Source of the DNA: Phyllobacterium endophyticum
GTDB taxonomy: Bacteria > Pseudomonadota > Alphaproteobacteria > Rhizobiales > Rhizobiaceae
Length of the DNA stretch: 64,000 nucleotides
Direction: 5' to 3'
NCBI RefSeq assembly: GCF_003010935.1
Contig: NZ_PGGN01000005.1
Coordinates: forward strand, 124,001 to 188,000
Part shown: positions 17,271 to 25,481 of the stretch, in pieces
Layout of the letters: each line of letters starts with the position of its first letter
How positions within the stretch are numbered: the stretch's first letter is position 1
The notes under the pieces: model-generated
Told to the model about the DNA's origin: nothing
The model's database searches: none
What the model saw: only the letters and a program-made list of their open reading frames with translations
Made by a program: the position numbers and the translations under genes

Positions 17271-17282
17271 CTAACTTGTTAG
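17271..17282. promoter_or_regulatory. 12-bp palindrome upstream of the paired CHR genes
   Basis: CTAACTTGTTAG has perfect CTAAC/GTTAG arms and a two-base centre. It lies 31-42 bases upstream of the GTG start at 17240. Its shape suits a dimeric repressor but its sequence differs from the ATTGTYRACAAT boxes. The factor is unknown. Confidence 0.35.
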
Positions 17283-17375
17283 GACGATCATCTCGTCTTG
17301 GGTCTCCCGAAGGGGTTAGTCAATCGGCATTTCGGTCGTCGATCACATAGTATAGTGACGGCTCGGAATTTACGT

Positions 17376-18149
17376 TCAGGGCAGGAATGCTCCTCCGTTC
17401 ACGTGCAAAGTCTGGCCTGTTGTGAAGCGCGCGACGGGCCCCGCGAGGTAAAGCACGGCAGCTGCGACTTCCTCGGGCGTGCCGCGCCGGCCGACAAGCG
17501 TGCGCGTTGTATTGTGGTGCGCTGGTTCGCCTGCGGACGAGGCGTGTGCGCGGTTGGTATCGATCATTCCGGGCGAGACGAGATTGACGGTGACGCCGCG
17601 CGGGCCGAGTTCATGCGCCATTGCCTTGGTTAGTCCATCTAGCCCTGCCTTGGCCGCAATGACATGCGCGCGGTTCACAGCCCCGGTATAGGCAGTGAGG
17701 CCGCCAATATTGATGATGGAACCGCCATTGCTGGCGAGCAGATGGGGAATTGCAGCTCGGCTCATCAGAAACGCTCCATCGAGCGTCACACTCAAGACTT
17801 CGCGCCAGTCCTTGAATGACAGGCTTTCGAGCGGATCCTCGCGCCGTATCGCCGCGTTGTTCACGAGGAGATCCAGGCAGCCAAGAACATCCACTGTCTC
17901 GCTGACAAGTCGCGCTGAGTCATCTTCCTGCGAGACGTCGCCGAGAATAACTGTTGCGCGGACGCCTTTCGCCTCGGCTTCGCGTGCGACGGCCTCGGCT
18001 GCGGCCCGATCGGCCCTTGCGACGACGGCAATCGAGGCCCCTGCTTCGGCCAGCGCCAGTGCGATGGCACGTCCAATATTGCGGGAGGCGCCAGTTACAA
18101 GTGCCACGCGGCCATTGAGTTCCCGTTTGTTCATGTTATCCCCGCTCAT
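17376..18149 (-). CDS. SDR family oxidoreductase with atypical catalytic residues
   Basis: Rossmann-fold short-chain dehydrogenase of 257 residues: cofactor motif VTGASRNIGRAIA (18-30), LVNNAAIRR (95-103) and K167 in AAKAGLDGLTKAM. The usual active-site Ser is replaced (NIGGLTAYTG, Gly 149/150). The position four residues before K167, where Tyr is expected, is Val163 preceded by His162. I recall an SDR subfamily with this AHVxxAK pattern, so it may be a conserved variant and not a decayed enzyme. ATG 18149 overlaps the PrpD stop (ATGA); ATG 18134 with GGGGAT upstream is an alternative start. It is part of the PrpD-TctABC operon. Confidence 0.88.
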   Translation of the reverse strand: MSGDNMNKRELNGRVALVTGASRNIGRAIALALAEAGASIAVVARADRAAAEAVAREAEAKGVRATVILGDVSQEDDSARLVSETVDVLGCLDLLVNNAAIRREDPLESLSFKDWREVLSVTLDGAFLMSRAAIPHLLASNGGSIINIGGLTAYTGAVNRAHVIAAKAGLDGLTKAMAHELGPRGVTVNLVSPGMIDTNRAHASSAGEPAHHNTTRTLVGRRGTPEEVAAAVLYLAGPVARFTTGQTLHVNGGAFLP

Positions 18150-19513
18150 GCTCTTGATGCCGACAAATCGACATCGCCGCCTTCCGCTATGCGTCCAAGC
18201 GCATTGCGCAACGCAGCGATCGCGCTGTCGCCAAGCCTGCCGAAACGCAAGTTGGCCTCGAACTTGTCGTCGAGTTCGGTGTCGGACAATGGTTCATGTG
18301 CGCCGCCCCTCATATAGGGTTGCTGAAACTCGTGCACTGTTCCATCCCTCATGGTCGCCTTGAGGTGCCCGGTGAAGTTCCTGGGATAGGGATCGTCTGG
18401 ATCGACCTCATAGGAAATCTTCGCCGCGAGCGCCCGCACTTGCGGGTCTTTGACCCGTTCGTCGGTGAACTGGCCAAGTCCGGCTTCGCCATCGAGAAAA
18501 CCCACCGCCATACAAAAGGGGGTCGAGAATTTCCCAGCATAGCCGTTTGGTGGCCGGTGCTTTTCTGCGAGCGGCTCCCAAAGACGGTGCACGGTTCCCT
18601 CCCCTACCCTGCACGTGATGGAGACAATGTCATCGGCGCTCACACCCGTGGCCGACAGCTTCTTCACGCAGTCGATGAAGGGCTGTGTCATTGTCCCGCA
18701 GGCGTACGGCTTGAAGGCCAGCGTCTCCAGAATCCAGCGACTGCCCAGGCCATCGAGCAACGGCGTGAAATCCGGCGCTTTAGACGGCGCAAAGGCCTTG
18801 TAGAAACCATGGGAGCCGTCAAATACCGTGATGGGTCCCGTGAAGCCCCCCTCCGCGAGAAGCGCTGCGCGCAGCCCGGCTTGCGCCGCCGCTCCGGCGT
18901 GCAGGCGTTTGGTCGAACTGCCATCGGCCAGATATTCGATAATGCCCGAAGCAAGGCTGCCCGAAATGCCGAGCGCCCTGCCAATGGTGGCCGCGTCGAG
19001 ACCGAGCGCCGCACCAACGGCGGCCGCGGCGGCTGGCGCGCCGAATATCGCCGTTGGATGAAACCCTGCCTTATGCGTCGCCTGCGGTGCCACGAGGCTC
19101 ATGCGGCACATCAGTTCGGAACCGACTGCAATCCCGCGCATGGCCGCCTTGCCGCCGAGGCCGCGCTTTTCGGCTATGGCAAGAACAGCGGATACGATCA
19201 CCGCTCCGGCGTGGATAGGCCCGCCTTCGAACGTGTCATCATAGTCCTCGCCATGGGCGGCCGTCCCATTGACCAGCGCCGCGTCGTAAAGCCCAAGACC
19301 GCGTTGATGACCATGAGCCGTGCACGAACCTTCATCAACCGCGCTGGCGAGCGCGGCCTGAACGTAATCCGTATGTCTCGCCGCTACGGAAAGACCGATG
19401 ATGTCGAAGATCAGGCGGCGGCAAACCGCGGCGACGGCGGATGAGGGAGCCGCCTCGGCAGCGAACGCAGCCAGCTTGACCGCCACCGGCGTCGATATCG
19501 GAACGTGATTCAT
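18146..19513 (-). CDS. MmgE/PrpD family protein (second paralogue)
   Basis: Cofactor-free dehydratase/epimerase/decarboxylase superfamily member of 455 residues. It carries AAHGEDYDDTFEGGPIHAG (about 78-96), the HKAGFHPTAIFGAPAAAAA helix and SSTKRLHAGAAAQAGL. The GxxHGEDYDDTxxxGPIH pattern differs from the TQ version in the other two local paralogues, so it probably has a different substrate. It overlaps the genes on both sides by four bases (TctA upstream, SDR downstream), placing it firmly in the tripartite transporter operon. A role in processing the imported di- or tricarboxylate is the natural inference. Confidence 0.92.
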   Translation of the reverse strand: MNHVPISTPVAVKLAAFAAEAAPSSAVAAVCRRLIFDIIGLSVAARHTDYVQAALASAVDEGSCTAHGHQRGLGLYDAALVNGTAAHGEDYDDTFEGGPIHAGAVIVSAVLAIAEKRGLGGKAAMRGIAVGSELMCRMSLVAPQATHKAGFHPTAIFGAPAAAAAVGAALGLDAATIGRALGISGSLASGIIEYLADGSSTKRLHAGAAAQAGLRAALLAEGGFTGPITVFDGSHGFYKAFAPSKAPDFTPLLDGLGSRWILETLAFKPYACGTMTQPFIDCVKKLSATGVSADDIVSITCRVGEGTVHRLWEPLAEKHRPPNGYAGKFSTPFCMAVGFLDGEAGLGQFTDERVKDPQVRALAAKISYEVDPDDPYPRNFTGHLKATMRDGTVHEFQQPYMRGGAHEPLSDTELDDKFEANLRFGRLGDSAIAALRNALGRIAEGGDVDLSASRA

Positions 19514-21006
19514 GAATGCGCTTCCTCGATTTTGGTCTTGCGAGCGTCGCGGAACTCACGGGTGAGCGAAAACACGACGAAGATGAGAGCGATGGACAAC
19601 AGGAAAACCGCTATGGGATCCTGCAGGAAGATTATGTGATCGCCGCCTGACAGGACAAGCGAACGGCGATAGCTTGATTCCACCATGTGACCGAGTACGA
19701 CGCCGAGGATCATCGGCAGCACCGGAAAACCCGCGATCCGCATAAGGTAGCCGACGAGCCCGAGTGCGAGCGCGATCCCGAGATCGAAAAGACTGTTGTT
19801 CAGCGTGAAGATGCCCGACAGGATCAGTGCGAAGATAAATCCTGCGCGGTAGGCCCTTGGTCTGTTAACCAGCCAGATACAGGCGGGCAGGATAATCATG
19901 CCGACGCCGATTTGCGCGACGATGGCGATGAATGAGCCGACATAGATGCTGTCGATGACCTGTGCGCTCTGCTCGAACAGCCGCGGACCCGGAATAAGCC
20001 CATGCATCAGAAGACCGCCGAGCAGGACAGCCGTTGAATTGGAGCTTGGAATGCCGAAGCTGAGAAGCGGGATCAGTGCCGTACTTGCAACTGTATTGTT
20101 GGCAGCTTCAGGTGCGGCCACGCCTTCCTCCGACCCCTTGCCGAATGTTTCCGGTGTCTTCGACCAGCGCTTGGCTTCATTATAGGACATGAAGGCGGCA
20201 ATCGATCCGCCGCCGCCCGGTGTCAGGCCCTCGAACAGGCCGAGAATACAACCGATGGTTTGCGAGCGCTTGAGCCTCTTCATCATCGACCAGCTTGGCA
20301 GCTTGATCCTGATCGTCTCGTTCAGTTGCAGCACGGTTGTCGAGCCTGACTGGCTCATCAGTTCGGTGAGCGCAAACAGGCCAACCATGACGAGGACGGG
20401 CTCGATACCGCCAAGGAGATCGGGGATATCGAAGGTGAAGCGCGTGACGCCCGAGATGGGGTCCGTACCGACAGTTGCGATCATCAAGCCAATCGTCGCG
20501 GACGCGAGACCCTTGATCAACGACCCTCCGCTCATCGAGGCAATAACGCTGAGGCCGAGGATTCCGAGGCCGAAATAGGACGGCGGCGTGAATGCGAGCG
20601 CCAGCCATGACAGCGGCTCGGTGAGCAGGATCAGCATCGCGAGGCCAAACAGACTGCCTACGACGCCGGACATCAAGGAAATACCGAGCGCCTCGCCGGC
20701 GCGACCCTGGCGATTCATCTCGTAGCCGTCGATAACAGTGGCAGCCGATGAGTTGGTCCCGGGCGTCCTTATGAGAATGGCCGGAATCGATCCGCCATAT
20801 TCGGCACCAATATACACGCAGGCCAGTAGTGCGATCGCCTGGGCTGGATCCATCGTGTAGGTGAAGGGCAGAACGAGCGCCATGGTTATGGACGCCGATA
20901 TGCCGGGCAAGGCGCCGCCAAGGATGCCCCAGGTCAGCCCGCCAATGGCAACGAAGAAGAGCGGCGTCCCGGTGAGCAGATGGATGATGTCCTGGAACGT
21001 GGTCAT
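19510..21006 (-). CDS. tctA: Tripartite tricarboxylate transporter large permease TctA
   Basis: Large integral membrane subunit of 498 residues, about 11-12 helices, of a TctABC secondary transporter driven by a cation gradient. Family marks are IGGLTWGILGGALPGISAS near the N-terminus, PGTNSSAATVIDGYEM near 90 and the second-half counterpart GLFEGLTPGGGGSIAAFM near 260. The start at 21006 overlaps the tctB stop by one base (TGATG). The longer frame beginning upstream would run over tctB and is rejected. Citrate-like tricarboxylates are the classic substrates, but the family as a whole takes up many carboxylates including terephthalate and benzoate derivatives. Confidence 0.96.
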   Translation of the reverse strand: MTTFQDIIHLLTGTPLFFVAIGGLTWGILGGALPGISASITMALVLPFTYTMDPAQAIALLACVYIGAEYGGSIPAILIRTPGTNSSAATVIDGYEMNRQGRAGEALGISLMSGVVGSLFGLAMLILLTEPLSWLALAFTPPSYFGLGILGLSVIASMSGGSLIKGLASATIGLMIATVGTDPISGVTRFTFDIPDLLGGIEPVLVMVGLFALTELMSQSGSTTVLQLNETIRIKLPSWSMMKRLKRSQTIGCILGLFEGLTPGGGGSIAAFMSYNEAKRWSKTPETFGKGSEEGVAAPEAANNTVASTALIPLLSFGIPSSNSTAVLLGGLLMHGLIPGPRLFEQSAQVIDSIYVGSFIAIVAQIGVGMIILPACIWLVNRPRAYRAGFIFALILSGIFTLNNSLFDLGIALALGLVGYLMRIAGFPVLPMILGVVLGHMVESSYRRSLVLSGGDHIIFLQDPIAVFLLSIALIFVVFSLTREFRDARKTKIEEAHS

Positions 21007-21482
21007 CACAATAACCCTTGGAACAGCGAGCCGACGGGCTGATGAACGCCAAGCAGTTTTACAAAGAGCGCCCAATAGAGAACCGCGCCGCCGCCAGCCG
21101 CCGCCAGGACCACCCAGTTGCGCGGTGCGCCCTCGTAAAGCGCTACGGCGGCGATGAGGAGAGCAGTACCCGCGACATAGCCGATGAACGGGAGAACAAA
21201 GACATAGACTGCGCCTAGAAGTAGAAATCCGATCGCGCGTGGCAAGCTTGCGTCGCTTCCGTCGTCAGCACCTGTTGCGATTGCCGTTCGGGCCCGGCTG
21301 ACGAGGATTGCACGCACGATCAAGAGGACGGCAAGAATGGCGAGGACGAAGGAAAGCACATGCGGGAGGCCCGTGGCACCCACTTCATCCGACAAGGTGC
21401 TGTCGGCAATTCCGCCGGACCAGGCATAATAGGTCCCGGAGATGGCAAGAAGAACAACGCCGCTGATAAGATCTTTGCTCAT
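21006..21482 (-). CDS. tctB: Tripartite tricarboxylate transporter small subunit TctB
   Basis: Small membrane subunit of 158 residues with four hydrophobic helices (ISGVVLLAISGTYYAWSG; LPHVLSFVLAILAVLLIV; AIGFLLLGAVYVFVLPFIGY; WVVLAAAGGGAVLYWALFV), the standard TctB topology. TctB sequences are poorly conserved and the call rests on topology plus position between tctC (73 bases upstream) and tctA (one-base overlap). It is required with TctA for transport, while the binding protein supplies specificity. Confidence 0.93.
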   Translation of the reverse strand: MSKDLISGVVLLAISGTYYAWSGGIADSTLSDEVGATGLPHVLSFVLAILAVLLIVRAILVSRARTAIATGADDGSDASLPRAIGFLLLGAVYVFVLPFIGYVAGTALLIAAVALYEGAPRNWVVLAAAGGGAVLYWALFVKLLGVHQPVGSLFQGLL

Positions 21483-21555
21483 GGGTGGCCCTCACAGGGA
21501 CGCTAGGTCGTGTGGACGATGGAACCGGCTTGCGCAGCCGATCCCCTGACGTTCA

Positions 21556-22524
21556 TTATTTGATGGCGCCTGTGGACTTCAGGAACGCTTCCGTTGTCGA
21601 CCCGAAATTGTCGATGAACGCAGGATAGTCCTTGTGCGGGATGAATTGGGGCACCAGAACTTCCGCTGTATACGCCTTTTTGTAGTCCGGGTCTTCGAGC
21701 AGCTTCTTTATGGCCTCGTCCCAGATCGCAGTCGTCGTTTCCGGAATGCCTTTGGGGCCTGCGAGGCCGCGGAACTTGACGAGACTGACGTCGAAACCAG
21801 ATTCCTTGACCGTTGGTACATCCGGCTTCTCGACGATCCGCTCCGGATTGAAGGTCGCGAGCAAGGTGATCGTCCCGGCGTCGAGTTGCGAGCGCAGTTC
21901 CTGGATCTCGCCAATGCCGATATCGAGTGTGCCGTTGAGAACATTCAGCATCATGTCGCCGCCACCCTCATGGGTAACAATTGCCGGAGTGACGCCCGCT
22001 GCACGCTTCAATTGCTCGGCAGCTTGACGTTCAAGCGATGCAGGATTTGCAGCGCCCCAGCGGCCACGCTCCTTCTTTGCGTGTTCGATGACGTCCTTCA
22101 GCGATTTGAACGGTCCATCCGTCCGTGTATAGATCACCTCGCTGTCCGCGAAGATGTTCACAAGCGGGTCCAGATCCTTGTATGTATTCTGTGGCTTGCT
22201 CATCAACGACGTGTAGATATAGGTCGGCGTGGTCGCATAGAAGACGCTTCCATCGGCGGGTGCTGTCGCAACCCGTGCCATTGCCTTCGCGCCACTGCCA
22301 CCCTGCGCGTTTTCGACGATGAACGTGGCGCCGATATACTTGCCGAGGTGCTTCGTCATTTCGCGCAGGAAGACATCGCTGCCGCCGCCAGGGCTTGAGT
22401 GAGTGACCAGCGTCACGACTTTATTGGGATATGGCAGCGGATCGGCCATGGCTGATGCGCCAGATAGAATGGCGGCAGTGGCAATGCCGAGTGCCGCCAT
22501 GCCGATGGATTTCATCAAGTTCAT
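21556..22524 (-). CDS. tctC: Tripartite tricarboxylate transporter periplasmic binding protein (TctC/Bug family)
   Basis: Periplasmic receptor of 322 residues. ATG 22524 is preceded by AAGGGAGAGAG and opens a Sec signal peptide (MKSIGMAALGIATAAILSGASAMA). The mature chain starts with YPNKVVTLVTHSSPGGGSD, the Bug-family entry motif, followed by the ENAQGGSGAKAMARVA loop that holds the ligand carboxylate. Bug proteins bind carboxylates from aspartate to citrate and aromatic acids, so the ligand is not predictable. It lies 55 bases after the third PrpD gene and 73 before tctB, and is part of the large minus-strand operon from 24001 to about 16124. Confidence 0.94.
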   Translation of the reverse strand: MNLMKSIGMAALGIATAAILSGASAMADPLPYPNKVVTLVTHSSPGGGSDVFLREMTKHLGKYIGATFIVENAQGGSGAKAMARVATAPADGSVFYATTPTYIYTSLMSKPQNTYKDLDPLVNIFADSEVIYTRTDGPFKSLKDVIEHAKKERGRWGAANPASLERQAAEQLKRAAGVTPAIVTHEGGGDMMLNVLNGTLDIGIGEIQELRSQLDAGTITLLATFNPERIVEKPDVPTVKESGFDVSLVKFRGLAGPKGIPETTTAIWDEAIKKLLEDPDYKKAYTAEVLVPQFIPHKDYPAFIDNFGSTTEAFLKSTGAIK

Positions 22525-22579
22525 CGTCTCTCTCCCTTTCAAGCACCGTTTCTTCAGAACGGTTTTCCCTCTATTCAAT

Positions 22580-24001
22580 TCATCTGGCAGCGAGTTCCCG
22601 TTCGCCACTGATCAACGCAATCAATCTCTCGACGTCAGCACCTTTGTCGATATTCTGTACCAATGCCAGAAGTTCGTCCTGGCGAGCGCCATCCACGACA
22701 CCCTCGGCGCACATGCGGAATTTATCGTGGAGTCCCGCGTCGCTGATGGGATTCGATGGGCCGCCGCGGTAGCGCTCATCGGCCCATTGAACTAGGTTGC
22801 GCCCATCCTTGGTAGCCACCTCGATACGGGAGCGGATCTTGTCATAACCCTGCGCATCGATTTCAAGGTCATTGATGATTTCCGTACGCGCCTGCAGGTC
22901 CTGCATGGCATCTCCGGCAACGAAGGCGTCCTCGAATTCGTGATGACTGGCGCGGCGGCATAGTACGATCATCGCCAGCAGAGCGGGCATCGAAAATTTG
23001 GCCTGCAAATGGTTGCTCGCGATAGGATAGCGAATAGGCTCGATGATATTCTTGCCGGCAAAGAAACGGATACGCTCCACCTCTTGCGGCTTCAGGTCAT
23101 GATCCAGAACCAGCTTCAGCATCGCATCCATGGATTGATGGGTCAGAATGCCGGAAGGATATGGCTTGATGCTGACGCCGGGCTCAACGATGGTCAAGGG
23201 AGCACCGAACCCGTCCGTTGTCTTTGCCTCGTCAAAGCCCTCGCCCATCACCGAGAAGAAACCCCAGGGTCCGTCTAGCGCGGCCGGATCGGCCTCGAAG
23301 CCCGCTGCTGCCAGGCGCGCCGCCGTGATGCCGTTTTCGCAGGCGCGCCCGACATGAAGCGGCTTCGTCATGGTGCCGAAATTGACCCTGATGCCAGCGG
23401 CGAAGCTCGCGGCCAGCCCGAGCGCATGGGCAAGCTTGCTGCCCGTCAGCCCCAAGAGTTTTGAGGCAGCGACAGCTGCACCGAACGTGCCGACTGTACC
23501 GCTCGTGTGATGTCCACGGCGGTAGTGACGCGGCTTCATCCACTCCGCAATCTTGCATTCCACTTCGAACCCGAGTTGAAAGGCGAGCATCAGGTCACGG
23601 CCATCGATGTTGTCTTTCTCGCTCGCGATAATCAGCGCAGCGGTAAGGGGCGGAACGGAAGGGTGGGTCAGCAACCCGTATATATGAGCAGGATCGTGGG
23701 AAACTTGCGTGTCATCCCAATCATGCGCGTGTCCGGCTGTTCCCCAAACGCGGGCTGCGAGCGAGGCGGGCACTCTCGCCGCGCCGTTCCCCGGCAAGGG
23801 TGCATCTTCACTCCCACCTTGCGCAAGCGCATCCTTGACCAGGATGCTCACTGATGCTTCGCGACTGCCGGCGAGATAGAGACCGACCGTATCGATCATG
23901 CAGCGGCGGCCAATGGCAAGCGCCTCTTCCGGCAGGTCCTCGTAGGTCGTGCGTTCGATGAAACGTAGGGCCTGGGCCGTTATGGCGGAAGTTGGATTCA
24001 C
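22580..24001 (-). CDS. MmgE/PrpD family protein (third paralogue)
   Basis: Cofactor-free family member of 473 residues with GHAHDWDDTQVSHDPAH near 85, VNFGTMTKPLHVGRACENG near 205 and SIKPYPSGILTHQSMD near 280, patterns shared with the first paralogue. I place the start at GTG 24001 because it has a good ribosome site (AGGAGAG seven bases upstream), whereas a TTG at 24043 has none. It is the first gene of the PrpD-TctCBA-PrpD-SDR operon and is preceded by two palindromic operators at 24080-24112. It probably acts on the acid imported by TctABC. The substrate is unknown. Confidence 0.9.
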   Translation of the reverse strand: MNPTSAITAQALRFIERTTYEDLPEEALAIGRRCMIDTVGLYLAGSREASVSILVKDALAQGGSEDAPLPGNGAARVPASLAARVWGTAGHAHDWDDTQVSHDPAHIYGLLTHPSVPPLTAALIIASEKDNIDGRDLMLAFQLGFEVECKIAEWMKPRHYRRGHHTSGTVGTFGAAVAASKLLGLTGSKLAHALGLAASFAAGIRVNFGTMTKPLHVGRACENGITAARLAAAGFEADPAALDGPWGFFSVMGEGFDEAKTTDGFGAPLTIVEPGVSIKPYPSGILTHQSMDAMLKLVLDHDLKPQEVERIRFFAGKNIIEPIRYPIASNHLQAKFSMPALLAMIVLCRRASHHEFEDAFVAGDAMQDLQARTEIINDLEIDAQGYDKIRSRIEVATKDGRNLVQWADERYRGGPSNPISDAGLHDKFRMCAEGVVDGARQDELLALVQNIDKGADVERLIALISGERELAAR

Positions 24002-24079
24002 GCGTCTACTCTCCTGATTGTGCAAAATCGGGCTTTTTGCCAAGTCCCAATCCTTTGAACGCTAGGATGTAGAATGTTA

Positions 24080-24112
24080 ATTGTCAACAATGATTGTAAA
24101 TTGTCGACAATT
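24080..24112. promoter_or_regulatory. Double palindromic operator upstream of the PrpD-TctCBA operon
   Basis: ATTGTCAACAAT (24080-24091) is followed by AATTGTCGACAATT (24099-24112), a perfect 14-bp palindrome. The centres are 20 bases apart, two helix turns, as expected for two dimers on one face. On the minus strand TTGACA lies inside the first site with TAGCGT 17 bases further on, so binding would cover the -35. Confidence 0.7.
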
Positions 24113-24145
24113 ACATATCGTCCAAAAGGCGCGTAGGCGTCTTGA

Positions 24146-25468
24146 TCAGGCGTGCGGTGGCAAAGCCGCGCGGTCCCGCTTGGCGGTAAGCCAATCTCTC
24201 ACGCGATAGTAGCGTAGTGTCAGTTGCGGCCCAAAACTCATATAGAAGGGTGCTGCCGTCAGGGGTTCGAGCTTGATGGCCAAGTCTCTGCCAGGCACAC
24301 CCAGCGCCCATTCCGACAAAATACCGCCAAGCATGCTCCCTGTCGGAACGCCACGACCGGAAAGGCCGGTAAGTGCAACGACGCCGGGCGCGAGATCATA
24401 CAGTCTCGGAATAGTGCGATATTGCATATCCAGATCACCGAACCAAAAGAAATCCCAGTGTATCTCTTGACGGATTTGCGGGTGAAGCCATCTGAGCCGG
24501 TCAGTCATCACCTGTTTTGTATAGGCAATGTCCTTGCCTCGTCTCCCCATCGGGAACATCGATGCCACGACCCGTCCCTCGGCATTGTACTTATAAACGA
24601 AAATGTCCCCGCGCCCGTCGTGGATCGTGGTATTTTGCGGCAAGACGCTCGACCGAAGGTCCTTCGGCAGCGGCTCCGTCGCTGCAACGAATACGCGCTG
24701 GATTTTGAACGTGGTGTCGAGGCGGGGCCAGCCACCGACCGTATAGGCGCCGGTCCCGAATATCACCTTGTCTGCAATGACACTGCCTTGGGGCGTGTTG
24801 ACCGACCATCCTTGGCCCTCGCGCTCAACCTTGGTTACAGGCGATTGCGTGTGAATTGCGCCACCCTCGGAAATCACGGCCCGTGCAAGTCCGCGCGCAT
24901 AGCCAAGTGCATTGAGATGCCCGGCTTCGGCGTGAAACCAGCCGCCGTGGAAACGCGGGCTGCCGGTGATCGCTTCGACCCCGCGCTTGTCCAGAACCCG
25001 CGTCCTGGCACCAACTGCGTTATAGTCTCTCGTCTTCTCTTCGATGCCTTTCATCGCACTTGGCGAATGGGCACCCATCACATAACCGTTTTGCTGCCAT
25101 TCGCACTCGATCTTATACTGAGAGATCATCTCGGAGACCCGGTCGTTAGCCCTGGTTTGGCGCTGTATCAATCGCTCCGCCCATGGCTCTCCAAGCATCT
25201 TGCGAAGTTCGGGCAGACTATAGTGCGTGAATGTCGGGGTGCAGTGTCCGGCATTGCGGCCGGAGCCGCCAAACCCGATCTCCTTTGCCTCCAGCAAAAC
25301 GACCTTCACGCCCGAACGCGCGAGTTGCAGCGCGGTCGTCAAACCGGTGTAACCACCGCCGACGATACAGACATCCGCCCGGATCGTGCCGGTCAAGTGC
25401 GCGGTTTCCGGCGCGGGTGCGGCCGTCGCATACCAGAGCGTTGCTTCGAAGGAGGAGAGTTTCGGCAT
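24146..25468 (-). CDS. FAD-dependent oxidoreductase, DAO superfamily (PuuB-like)
   Basis: Flavoprotein of 440 residues. The dinucleotide-binding motif VGGGYTGLTTALQLARSG is near residue 35, followed by LLEAKEIGFGGSGRNAGH, the segment in which gamma-glutamylputrescine oxidase (PuuB) and related amine/amino-acid oxidases grip FAD. Near the C-terminus is the second FAD contact, LTGLSGRGVPTGSMLGG. It would oxidise a primary or secondary amine, producing imine and H2O2 or reducing a carrier. It is the last gene of the peptide-type ABC operon, 13 bases behind the DppC gene, so the imported compound is presumably its substrate. Confidence 0.9.
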   Translation of the reverse strand: MPKLSSFEATLWYATAAPAPETAHLTGTIRADVCIVGGGYTGLTTALQLARSGVKVVLLEAKEIGFGGSGRNAGHCTPTFTHYSLPELRKMLGEPWAERLIQRQTRANDRVSEMISQYKIECEWQQNGYVMGAHSPSAMKGIEEKTRDYNAVGARTRVLDKRGVEAITGSPRFHGGWFHAEAGHLNALGYARGLARAVISEGGAIHTQSPVTKVEREGQGWSVNTPQGSVIADKVIFGTGAYTVGGWPRLDTTFKIQRVFVAATEPLPKDLRSSVLPQNTTIHDGRGDIFVYKYNAEGRVVASMFPMGRRGKDIAYTKQVMTDRLRWLHPQIRQEIHWDFFWFGDLDMQYRTIPRLYDLAPGVVALTGLSGRGVPTGSMLGGILSEWALGVPGRDLAIKLEPLTAAPFYMSFGPQLTLRYYRVRDWLTAKRDRAALPPHA

Positions 25469-25481
25469 CGATCTCCCTTTC

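Noticed and set aside
18296..19444. Plus-strand frame of 382 codons opposite the second PrpD gene
   Set aside because: Shadow; PrpD motifs are on the minus strand and overlapping stop/start codons with neighbours confirm that reading.
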